From positions 1 through 12,219 of the forward strand of contig DXEO01000094.1 in assembly GCA_019114925.1 (NCBI GenBank): a stretch of DNA of 12,219 bases. The letters run 5' to 3'. The notes beneath the pieces were generated by a model, which saw only the letters and a list, made by a program, of their open reading frames with translations, was not told where the DNA came from and made no database searches. Source of the DNA: Candidatus Corynebacterium faecipullorum. GTDB taxonomy: Bacteria > Actinomycetota > Actinomycetes > Mycobacteriales > Mycobacteriaceae. A program made the position numbers and the translations under genes. Positions 1-6,592 of this stretch are shown in pieces. The first letter of the stretch is position 1, and each line of letters opens with the position of its first letter.

Positions 1-719
1 TCAGCTGGCTCTACATTTTCATCGGCGTGCTCATCCTCGTGGGCACAATCTGCCAGGGAACCATCGGATTCGGTTTGGGCACCATCGCCACCCCAATCTT
101 GGCGCTGATTAAGCCGGAGCTCGTTCCCACGCTTATCCTCCTGCTGGCCTTCGTCATTTCCACCACGACAATGCTCAAGTCACGCTCGGCGGTGTCCTGG
201 GACATCGTGGCCATCTCCTCCATCGCGCGCATCCCCGGCTCGCTGCTCGGCGCGTGGGCGATTGCCTCCCTCTCCCACCGCGGGCTGTCCATTTTCATCG
301 GTTGCGCCGTCATCTTCGCCATGACCTTGTCCAGCCTCGGCTGGTCACCTAAGCGCACCACCACCAACATCGCGGTGGCGGGCGTTGCCTCCGGGTTCCT
401 GGGAACATCCACCTCCATCGGCGGCCCGCCCATGGCGCTGGTACTCAAGGGCTATGACCCAGCCCGCATACGCGGCACCCTGTCGGGTACCTTCATCATC
501 GGCTGCACCATCTCGCTGGCGATCTTGGGCTTAAGCGGGCAAATCACCAGCCTGCAGCTCACCGCTGCCGCGGCCTACCTGCCGGTAGCCATCGTGGGCC
601 TCATCGCCGCCGGTTACCTCAACCGATTCATCAATACCAGGGTGCTCAACCGCATCGTCCTCGTCGTGGCGATCAGCGCGGCCGTGGCGCTCATTGTCGA
701 AGGTCTGGTTGCTGCCTAA
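1..719 (+). CDS. TauE/SafE (DUF81) family membrane exporter, 5' end outside window
   Basis: This is an integral membrane protein of the TauE/SafE family, whose members export or import sulfite, sulfoacetate or other small organic anions. The reading frame is open from base 3, so the gene starts upstream; the GTG at 27 is only an internal codon. About 238 residues are visible and are mostly hydrophobic segments. Near the visible N-terminus the stretch GTICQGTIGFGLGTIATP is a glycine-rich helix typical of the first family repeat. A similar glycine-rich motif (GFLGTSTSIGGPPMAL, about 390-440) marks the second half. The family is usually about 250 residues, so little is missing. It ends with TAA at 717-719 and is convergent with the nuclease-like gene on the other strand. 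The substrate cannot be told from sequence. Sulfite or sulfonate is only a family-level guess. Confidence 0.85.
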   Translation, partial: SWLYIFIGVLILVGTICQGTIGFGLGTIATPILALIKPELVPTLILLLAFVISTTTMLKSRSAVSWDIVAISSIARIPGSLLGAWAIASLSHRGLSIFIGCAVIFAMTLSSLGWSPKRTTTNIAVAGVASGFLGTSTSIGGPPMALVLKGYDPARIRGTLSGTFIIGCTISLAILGLSGQITSLQLTAAAAYLPVAIVGLIAAGYLNRFINTRVLNRIVLVVAISAAVALIVEGLVAA

Positions 720-752
720 CGCCCGCGTCCTACTGCCAGGACCTCGCTCCAC

Positions 753-821
753 ACTGCCCGATCTGCCAAAGTTAACACCGCTGATTCAAGATCTGGCAAT
801 AACTTCGTCATCTAGGGCAGT
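753..821. repeat. 69-bp imperfect palindromic element, copy 1
   Basis: The left arm is 753-771 (ACTGCCCGATCTGCCAAAG) and the right arm is 803-821, separated by 31 bases. Fourteen of 19 arm positions pair. The first 45 bases match copy 2 (1798-1842) at 43 positions, and the full 69 bases match at about 58. The element lies between the convergent exporter and nuclease-like genes, and its right arm overlaps the last codons and stop of the nuclease-like gene. There is no T-run after it on either strand, so it is not a textbook terminator. Confidence 0.85.
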
Positions 822-1740
822 TGGGCGGCTGCGGGACGTCGGGCGGTTCAGGCGGGTCCGGCGGCAAATACCCCAAGTGCTCGCTGTATTCCCATGGCTT
901 TGGCTTGGGCGGCAACACTCCCTCATGCCAGAAGCCGATGAATTTGAAGTAGCGCTTCTCAAAATCCGGATTCCTGGCATTGGCTATCTGGTCGATGACA
1001 TAGTCCAGATGATGTGCCACACAATCACCTGTGTAGCGCAGAGTTAACCACCCAATCAGTGCGCCCTCATTGTTCTTCCAATGGTCCCGCAGCCATGCCT
1101 CTTGCTGGGAATGGAATTTCATCCCGTTGATTTCAACCGCAACCTTGAGCTCTGGGAGCACGATGTCCCAGGTGTAGTGGCCGATAACAACGTTGCACTC
1201 AACCTTGAGCCCACGCCTTTTCAATCCCTTAGCCACCTTGACCTCCGCACCGGAATCCGTGAACAACGCGGCTTGTTCCAGCATCCGTTGGCTGGCGACA
1301 GGGATGACATTGAGTGCCTCGCGGTGACTATCCAAGCGAGCACGCCCCGCCTTGGAAGAATAGATGGATTCAAAGACGCGAACCCCCACCTCAGGACTAA
1401 CGGACTTCATAGCGACAAGAGGATTGAGAATCCGGATCCCCGACAAAGTCACAAAGCTAGTGACGCTCACCCGAGAGTGCACATAGAAGGTTGATTTCGG
1501 CATCCTCTCCACGCTGGCGAGCCTCAGTGGAAAAGTGACAGGCTTGCCAAGGAGTACCTGGGCTGCCGTTGTACCTGTCGCCTTGAGGAATGGCCGGTTC
1601 TCCTGCAACAGCTTCAAAAGCTCTAAAGGCTCGGGCCTGCCCCAGACGTAGAGTCCCTTGGCAAGTCGTGTAATCTCCCCACGGCTCACACGAGTTGCAA
1701 GCGCGCCTTTGGATAGACCGCGCACAATGCCATGGTTCAT
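808..1740 (-). CDS. AbiEi-like winged-helix protein fused to DUF559/Vsr-type PD-(D/E)XK nuclease domain
   Basis: This is a 310-residue protein. Residues 5-35 (RGLSKGALATRVSRGEITRL, then GLYVW) fit the N-terminal winged helix of the AbiEi antitoxin/regulator family. Residues 40-150 are a linker domain of the same family. Residues 175-255 resemble DUF559, a Vsr-like PD-(D/E)XK nuclease fold: E182, D192 in TWDIVLP, E203 in AVEINGMKFH, H210, D219, W231 and R235 line up with the usual acidic and basic positions. The common EVDG motif reads EING here (N205 for D), which might weaken catalysis. The tail (292-307) is proline-rich. A G-rich site precedes the ATG at 1738-1740 with 7-base spacing. No AbiEii nucleotidyltransferase lies next to it, so this is not a standard type IV toxin-antitoxin pair. 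Sampled 60-base lines are about 48-57% GC against 75% in a line of the TPP gene, and 69-bp repeats flank it. Both suggest transfer. DNA binding, self-regulation and DNA cleavage are inferences; the biological role is unknown. Confidence 0.8.
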   Translation of the reverse strand: MNHGIVRGLSKGALATRVSRGEITRLAKGLYVWGRPEPLELLKLLQENRPFLKATGTTAAQVLLGKPVTFPLRLASVERMPKSTFYVHSRVSVTSFVTLSGIRILNPLVAMKSVSPEVGVRVFESIYSSKAGRARLDSHREALNVIPVASQRMLEQAALFTDSGAEVKVAKGLKRRGLKVECNVVIGHYTWDIVLPELKVAVEINGMKFHSQQEAWLRDHWKNNEGALIGWLTLRYTGDCVAHHLDYVIDQIANARNPDFEKRYFKFIGFWHEGVLPPKPKPWEYSEHLGYLPPDPPEPPDVPQPPNCPR

Positions 1741-1771
1741 GTCATTTCCCCCCGCTAGGCCTCCACGCTAA

Positions 1772-1790
1772 CATGACACGCTGTCACATG
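1772..1790. promoter_or_regulatory. Inverted repeat upstream of the winged-helix/nuclease gene
   Basis: TGACA (1774-1778) and TGTCA (1782-1786) form a perfect 5-bp inverted repeat around CGC. It is bounded by CATG on both sides (1772-1775 and 1787-1790). It lies 31-50 bases upstream of the start codon, where a self-binding winged-helix regulator would act. AbiEi proteins are known to repress their own promoters through inverted repeats; binding here is inference. Confidence 0.4.
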
Positions 1791-1797
1791 CCGAGCA

Positions 1798-1866
1798 ACT
1801 GCCCGATCTGCCAAAGTTATCGCCGCTGATTCAAGATCTGGCCCGATCTTTGGCAACACGGGCAGT
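1798..1866. repeat. 69-bp imperfect palindromic element, copy 2
   Basis: The arms are 1798-1816 and 1848-1866 (CTTTGGCAACACGGGCAGT), with 16 of 19 positions pairing and only the three central bases mismatched. The loop is 31 bases, the same as in copy 1. Inside it ATCGCC (1819-1824) can pair with GGC-CC-GAT (1840-1847), lengthening the stem. A 9-base direct repeat GCCCGATCT occurs at 1801-1809 and 1841-1849. The element sits between the LysR gene's 3' end and the nuclease-like gene's promoter, in direct orientation relative to copy 1. Confidence 0.85.
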
Positions 1867-1883
1867 TATCCACTGCGAAACTA

Positions 1884-1896
1884 GGCGCCCAGCGCC
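1884..1896 (-). terminator. Possible weak terminator hairpin after the LysR gene
   Basis: GGCGC (1884-1888) and GCGCC (1892-1896) form a 5-bp GC stem with a 3-base loop, 12-25 bases past the LysR stop. On the minus strand it is followed by TAGTTT, which is only a partial U-tract. The larger palindrome at 1798-1866 lies just beyond and may matter more. Confidence 0.3.
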
Positions 1897-1908
1897 AAGA
1901 AGCATGCC

Positions 1909-2790
1909 CTAGCGCAGCGAGCCCTCAATAAAACTACGGAACCGCTGAGCAATCTGCGCTATCTCCTGCCCCGCGAAGTGCCCCGGGGACCAGGCCGCGA
2001 CCAGCGGCACACCGCCTAGGATGCGCTCGCCATCAACGACATCAAAACCCACCAGCCGCGCCGGCTGCAGCTCCGTCATTAAAGCTACGGCTCGCCCGGC
2101 CCGCGCCAAGGCGCATAGCGTCGCCGTATCATCGCACTCCACGTGCGAACCCAAGGCGTAGCCAGCCGTGCCCACGAAGGAATCCACCACCCCGCGGGAC
2201 ACACTGCGCCGCGAGGGCAGCGCCACATTCTCCTGCAGCAAGCGCTCGACATCCACGCTTGTCGAACCCGCGCACTCCAGCGCCAGCGGGTGCGTCGGCG
2301 GCACCCAGGCGCGCACCGGAATCGTGCCCAGCGGCAAGGAAGCCACATTATTGCCCGGCGGGATGGTAGCAATTACCACGTCGGCGGTTCCTTCCAGCGC
2401 GTCGAAGACATCGTAGTGCGAGACCGGAGTCGTGGTAAGCAAAGGAATCGACGAGCCAGCGGCCTCTATAAACGGAGCGAGAAGCGTCGATATTGTCGTC
2501 GGCGTGGCCGCCACGCGCAGCGCCGGAATTTTGCCCGCACGCAGGGCTTCCACCGCTTGCCCGGCGCGCGCGGATTCGGCGATAAGCCGGCGGCAGGTCG
2601 GGATGAGGGCGTGCGCGGCGTCGCTGAGCACGAGCGCAGATCCGGCCCGCACGAAGAGCTCAAGGTCCAGTTCCTTTTCAAAGCGCCGCAGTTGGCGGCT
2701 CAGCGCCGGCTGGGTAATTCCGAGGCGTGAAGCAGCAGCGGTCACCGTCCCGGCCTCAGCGACCGTAAGGAAATATTTGGCCTTCACCAT
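1909..2790 (-). CDS. LysR-family transcriptional regulator
   Basis: This 293-residue protein has the normal LysR length. The N-terminal winged helix-turn-helix is clear: YFLTVAEAGTVTAAASRLGI followed by TQPALSRQLRRFE, then ELFVRAG. From about residue 80 a periplasmic-binding-protein-like effector domain follows, starting at LRVAATPTTIS and containing ADVVIATIP and WVPPTHPLA. I place the start at the ATG 2788-2790 because AGGGGA on the minus strand (2797-2802) sits 6 bases before it. An ATG two codons earlier (2794-2796) would match family length slightly better but has no spacer after AGGGGA, and the ATG at 2818-2820 has no good site. It is divergent from the TPP-enzyme gene across 130 bases, the classic LysR arrangement, so it likely regulates that unit and itself. 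The effector is unknown; an amino acid or keto acid is a reasonable guess from the target genes. Confidence 0.9.
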   Translation of the reverse strand: MVKAKYFLTVAEAGTVTAAASRLGITQPALSRQLRRFEKELDLELFVRAGSALVLSDAAHALIPTCRRLIAESARAGQAVEALRAGKIPALRVAATPTTISTLLAPFIEAAGSSIPLLTTTPVSHYDVFDALEGTADVVIATIPPGNNVASLPLGTIPVRAWVPPTHPLALECAGSTSVDVERLLQENVALPSRRSVSRGVVDSFVGTAGYALGSHVECDDTATLCALARAGRAVALMTELQPARLVGFDVVDGERILGGVPLVAAWSPGHFAGQEIAQIAQRFRSFIEGSLR

Positions 2791-2833
2791 GTCCATTCCC
2801 CTATTTTTACCAGCTCCCATGCCCTAAGTGCAT

Positions 2834-2849
2834 AGCTTTAGAGCTTTAG
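2834..2849. promoter_or_regulatory. Tandem AGCTTTAG octamers in the LysR/TPP divergent promoter region
   Basis: AGCTTTAG occurs twice back to back (2834-2841 and 2842-2849), with CTAA at 2824-2827 just upstream giving further CTAA/TTAG half-sites. The location, 44-59 bases upstream of the LysR start and 72-87 bases upstream of the TPP gene start, suits a LysR binding site. I found no convincing -35/-10 pair, so this is only a candidate. Confidence 0.3.
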
Positions 2850-2907
2850 CGACATTAGACAACATGGCATCATCCAAGAATAATGAGACCACCACCACAA
2901 CACAGTC

Positions 2908-2914
2908 AAGGAGG
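2908..2914 (+). promoter_or_regulatory. Strong ribosome binding site fixing the TPP-enzyme start
   Basis: AAGGAGG lies 6 bases before the ATG at 2921. The frame is open further upstream to an ATG at 2828, but that earlier start has no comparable site and would add a Thr/Ser-rich tail unlike family members. Confidence 0.85.
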
Positions 2915-2920
2915 TTCTCC

Positions 2921-4567
2921 ATGTCACACGTCGGCGCCGCCATTGCCGCATCCCTTGCCGCGCACAATGTGCCCCGCGCATTCCTCGTACCCGGCGAAAG
3001 CTTCCTTCCCGTGCTGGACGGACTCTACGATTCCCCCGTGAAGGCCGTCGTCACCCGCCACGAAGGCGGCGCCACCTACATGGCCGAAGCCCACGGCAAA
3101 GCCACCGGTCAGCCCGGCGTAGCCATGGTCACCCGCGGCCCCGGCGCGGCCAACGCCTACGTGGGCATCCACACCGCCTGGCAGGACGCCACCCCGCTCG
3201 TCCTCTTCGTGGGCCTCATCCCCACCTCCGACCGCGACCGCGAGTCCTTCCAGGAATTCGACCCCAAGGCCTGGTTCGGAACCCAGGCCAAGCAGGTGTT
3301 TGTCCTCGACGATCCTTCGCGTGCCTCCCGCGTCGTTGCTGAAGCCTTCTTCCAAGCCCAGCAGGGCCGTCCCGGCCCCGTCATCGTGGGCCTGCCGGAG
3401 GATGTTCTCCACCAAGAGTTCACCGGCAGCATCCACCCACCCATCCCGGTGTCGGAAGGTGCGCTTTCCGACGATCACCTGGACCTCCTCTCCCGCGAAC
3501 TGAGCCGCGCAGAGCGACCACTCATTTTTGCCGGCGGCCCGCGCTGGACCCCGCAGGCCGCAGAAAAGATCACTCGCTTCGCCGAAGAGCACCGTATCCC
3601 GATCATTCAAGACTTCCGCGCCGCTGACCGCGTGCCTTTCGACTCCCCCGCCAACGCCGGCTGGCTCGGCTATGGGCGCGACCCACGCGCGGCGCAACTC
3701 CTGGAAGCTGCCTCCCTCGTCATCGAAGTCGGTGCCGTTCTCAGTGATGTTCCTACCGACGGCTATACCTTGCGCCAATCACCGCAGGCACGCAACATCG
3801 CCATCAACCCCGATACCAGCCTGCGCGGCCACTCGGTGGCGCTGGTAGAACACATCGTGGCGAGCCCTGTGGCCTTCGCTAACATCCTGGACCGCCTGAG
3901 CGTCGAGGACACGGACAAGCGCGGCGAGTGGTTTGATAACGCGCACGCGAACCACCTCGACTTCGCCACCCTCCCCGAGCCCGCGGACTACCGTCCCGGA
4001 AAAGACGGCACCGCCCACATGGAGGCCATCCTCGCAGCGCTCCACGAACAGCTGCCGCAGGATCCCATCTACACCTTCGGCGCTGGCAACCACTGCATCT
4101 GGGCCCAGCAGTTCCTTCGCTCGCAGGTCTACCCCTCCCAGTTCAGCGTGCGCAACGGCTCGATGGGCTACTCCATCCCGGCCGCAGTGGCCACCAAGCT
4201 GGAATTCCCGGAGCGCACCGTCGTCACCATTGCTGGCGACGGCGAATACCTCATGAACGGCCAAGAGCTCGCCACCGCACTGCAGTACGGCGCTCCCTTC
4301 CTCATCATCGTCATGTCCAATGGCGAGTTCGGAACCATCCGCGATCACCAGAAGAAGCACTTCCCCGACCGCGTTTCCGGCACGCAGCTTATAAACCCGG
4401 ATTTCGCGGCGGTCGCCCGCGGCTTCGGCGCCCACGGCGAGCTCATCACCGATGACTCGCAGGTACAAGAGGCGGTAGCCCGGGCCTTGCGCGCCATCAC
4501 AGAGGAGGGCGTACCGGCTCTCATCAACGTCATCACTGACCAGGACCACTCCCTGCCCATCGAATAG
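2921..4567 (+). CDS. Thiamine-diphosphate-dependent enzyme, acetolactate synthase/decarboxylase-like
   Basis: This 548-residue protein has the full three-domain layout of the acetolactate synthase/benzoylformate decarboxylase superfamily. The N-terminal PYR domain carries the catalytic glutamate E48 in TRHEGGATYMAEA. The central domain starts near residue 190. The C-terminal PP domain has the metal/TPP motif GDG at 439-441 ending in N467 (GDGEYLMNGQELA to MSNGEFG). In the family this enzyme decarboxylates a 2-keto acid and either releases the aldehyde or joins the carbanion to an acceptor. The exact reaction cannot be assigned. It is intact, while the permease and aminotransferase genes behind it are broken; its stop overlaps the permease ribosome binding site. 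With an aromatic-type aminotransferase and amino acid permease as former partners, an Ehrlich-type 2-keto acid decarboxylase is plausible (inference). Housekeeping acetolactate synthase is unlikely because no small subunit or ilv genes are adjacent. Confidence 0.85.
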   Translation: MSHVGAAIAASLAAHNVPRAFLVPGESFLPVLDGLYDSPVKAVVTRHEGGATYMAEAHGKATGQPGVAMVTRGPGAANAYVGIHTAWQDATPLVLFVGLIPTSDRDRESFQEFDPKAWFGTQAKQVFVLDDPSRASRVVAEAFFQAQQGRPGPVIVGLPEDVLHQEFTGSIHPPIPVSEGALSDDHLDLLSRELSRAERPLIFAGGPRWTPQAAEKITRFAEEHRIPIIQDFRAADRVPFDSPANAGWLGYGRDPRAAQLLEAASLVIEVGAVLSDVPTDGYTLRQSPQARNIAINPDTSLRGHSVALVEHIVASPVAFANILDRLSVEDTDKRGEWFDNAHANHLDFATLPEPADYRPGKDGTAHMEAILAALHEQLPQDPIYTFGAGNHCIWAQQFLRSQVYPSQFSVRNGSMGYSIPAAVATKLEFPERTVVTIAGDGEYLMNGQELATALQYGAPFLIIVMSNGEFGTIRDHQKKHFPDRVSGTQLINPDFAAVARGFGAHGELITDDSQVQEAVARALRAITEEGVPALINVITDQDHSLPIE

Positions 4568-4579
4568 AGGAGGCTCACC

Positions 4580-5882
4580 ATGAGCACTACCAATACTCCA
4601 CCAACACCATCCACGCCGCCCACCACTGATCTGCAAGAGGGCGAGCACATTGTGGGCGATGGGGTCGTCGCCAAGCAGCGCCCCACCGCCTCCACCGCAT
4701 CGTGGATCATTACGTTCTTCGGCACCGCCGTGGGTGCGGGCATCCTCTTCCTACCGCTGAATGCCGGCGGTTTCGGGTTCTGGCCGCTGGTCTTTGCCAC
4801 GGTTTTCATCTTCCCGCTGGTGTACTTTTCACACCGCACCTATGCGCGCATCGTTGCGGGCGCGCCTAAGGAGGACCACGGCAAGGACATCCTCGAGCTG
4901 GCTTCGCGGTGCTGTACTGGATCACGGTCTTTTCCACCGTCCTGATCTACGGTGTCTCCATCACCAACGCGGTGGATAGTTTCATCGTCAACCAGCTGGG
5001 CGGGCCCTCCATCGACCGCTGGCTGCTCGCCACCATCTGCGTCGGAATCATGACCGGCGGTTTCGCCATTGGCCGCAGGCCCATGATTTGGCTGGCCCAA
5101 GTGCTGGTCTACCCGCTGATTATCGCCCTGGCCATCACCTCCATCTACCTCATCCCACGCTGGGACCTGCACAGCTTCATCCATTTTGACGATGGTGCCG
5201 ATGGCTGGGGCCAGATGCTCAAGGGCATCTTCCTCATCCTTCCGGTCCTGGTCTTTTCCTTCTCCCACATGGCGGCGCTTTCGTAGTTCGCCATCGACAT
5301 GCAACCGCAGTACGGCGAGAAGACCGAGAAGCGCGTCTCCCGCACGGAGTTCTACACCGCCATCCTGCTCGTCGTCTTCACCATGTTCTTCGTGTGGTCC
5401 TGCGTCCTCGCACTCGGCGCCGACGGCATGAATGAGGCCCTCGAGCAAAACACTCCGGTGCTCTCCTACTTCGCCAACGTCACGGGCACTCCGTTCATGG
5501 CCTACATGGCCCCCATCGTGGTCATCTGCGCCATCGTCTCCTCCTATTTCGGCCACATGCTCGGCTCCGAAGAGGGAACGGAATGCCTGCTGAAGAACGC
5601 CGCGCCGAAGCTGGCGGAAAAGGTCTCGCACCGCACGCTGCTCAACATCATTTATCTCATCGCCTTCGTGTGCACCACGCTGGTGGCGATCTTTAACCCC
5701 TCCATCATCTCCATGATTTCGGTTGTCTCCGGTGTCTTCGTGGCGTTCATCGTTTACCTGGTTCCGGTGTACATGTTCAAAAACTGGACGTATACAAGCA
5801 ATTCCGCAATGACCCGTGGAACTACTTCGTCTTCGGCATGGGCCTGCTGATTATGGCCGTAACCATCTGGGACATGATTTAG
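4580..5882 (+). pseudogene. SdaC/HAAAP-type amino acid permease, broken by two frameshifts and a nonsense codon
   Basis: The gene starts at ATG 4580 after AGAGGAGG (4566-4573) and, if repaired, would give about 434 residues and roughly 11 membrane segments. That is the usual size for the hydroxy/aromatic amino acid permease family. The first part ends SWIITFFGTAVGAGILFLPL, a typical first membrane helix. Three lesions are visible. Near 4904 one base is missing, so the protein continues in another frame at VLYWITVFS. At 5284-5286 TAG interrupts SHMAALS and FAIDMQPQYGEK, where glutamine (CAG) is expected. At the A-run 5779-5783 one base is missing, and the true C-terminus FRNDPWNYFVFGMGLLIMAV continues in the third frame to TAG at 5880-5882. 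In life it would have imported serine, threonine or aromatic amino acids with protons or sodium. Now it cannot make a full transporter unless these are assembly errors. Confidence 0.9.
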
Positions 5883-5895
5883 AAAGGACGTGAAA

Positions 5896-6592
5896 ATGCT
5901 TCGTAATGATCTCTCAAGCTTCCCCGAGTACAAGGTGGGCAAGGATTTCCCCAATGCCTTGAAACTTTCCTCCAACGAGGTCCCCTTCCCGCCTGCCGAG
6001 GACATCATTGCCGCGGTTGCCGACGCCGCCCGCACCACCAACCGCTACCAGTAGCCCGGCAGCCCGGCAGCCTGGAGCTCACCAACGCCTTGTGCAATTA
6101 CCTAGATGTTCCGGCGGATAATATCTTCGCCTCGGCGGGTTCCACGCCCATTCTGCAGGCCACCATCTTGGCGTGCGTACCTTCTCCAAGGCATGGGGCT
6201 TGGCCGGCATGCGCGTGGGCTACGCGGTGGCTGGCCCAGAGATCATCAATGCTCTGCAGCTGCTCTCCCTGCCGCTGACGGTGACCGCCATGGCAGAAAC
6301 TGCCGCCGTGGAGGTACTCAAGCGCCACGACGAGCTTTACGACGCCGTCGAGATCACCAAGGCACAACGCGACCGCGTCTGCGCGGAACTGGGCGCCGAA
6401 AAGTCTTACGGCAACTTCGTCTGGCTGCCGCGCGCGGATGCCGCAGAGGTGGAGACGAAGATGCTCGATGAAGGCGTGGTCATCCGCCGCTATCTCGACG
6501 AGGGCGTGCGCGTATCCATCACCGATGAAGCCGAAACCACTCAGTTTTTGGAGGCTTGGCGACGCGCGGGCATTGAGCCCTGGAGGGGCTAG
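5896..6592 (+). pseudogene. HisC/Pat-like aromatic aminotransferase remnant with stop, duplication and large internal deletion
   Basis: The start ATG follows AGAAAGGA (5881-5888), 13 bases after the permease stop. The first 52 residues (MLRNDLSSFPEYK, then ALKLSSNEVPFPP and TTNRY) match the N-terminus of PLP-dependent HisC/Pat aminotransferases. At 6052-6054 a TAG interrupts, and AGCCCGGC is duplicated in tandem (6053-6068), shifting the frame. The next piece, GSLELTNALCNYLDV to GSTPILQAT, is in the second frame. Near 6168 sequence jumps to VRTFSKAWGLAGMRVGYAV in the third frame, and the C-terminal domain then runs to TAG 6590-6592. Family members are about 340-370 residues. Roughly 115-120 residues are missing, including the NPNNPTG and DEAY cofactor-binding segments, although the Schiff-base lysine in FSK remains. 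It cannot be active. It once would have moved amino groups between an aromatic (or histidinol-phosphate-like) amino acid and a 2-keto acid. Confidence 0.9.

Noticed and set aside
27..719. GTG at 27 as the true start of the TauE/SafE gene
   Set aside because: The frame is open to base 3 with hydrophobic residues continuing upstream, so the gene simply begins outside the window.
753..821. Palindromic element as an ordinary intrinsic terminator
   Set aside because: The stem is long and imperfect with a 31-base loop, and no T-run follows on either strand.
808..1740. Complete AbiE type IV toxin-antitoxin pair
   Set aside because: No AbiEii nucleotidyltransferase gene lies on either side; the C-terminus is nuclease-like instead.
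753..1866. Classical insertion sequence or two-unit CRISPR array
   Set aside because: The enclosed gene has no transposase motifs, the repeats are direct copies of a palindrome 1045 bp apart, and there are no regular spacers or cas genes.
2924..3778. Long minus-strand open frame opposite the TPP enzyme gene
   Set aside because: It is low-complexity Gly/Ala/Asp/Glu-rich protein typical of antisense frames in high-GC genes; the plus strand has clear TPP motifs and a strong ribosome binding site.
3779..4648. Long minus-strand open frame opposite the TPP enzyme and permease starts
   Set aside because: It has no recognisable domain and spans the junction of two supported plus-strand genes.
4840..5631. 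Minus-strand open frame through the broken permease
   Set aside because: Its composition is Asp/Gly/His-rich antisense shadow; the plus strand, read across the lesions, gives clear permease helices.
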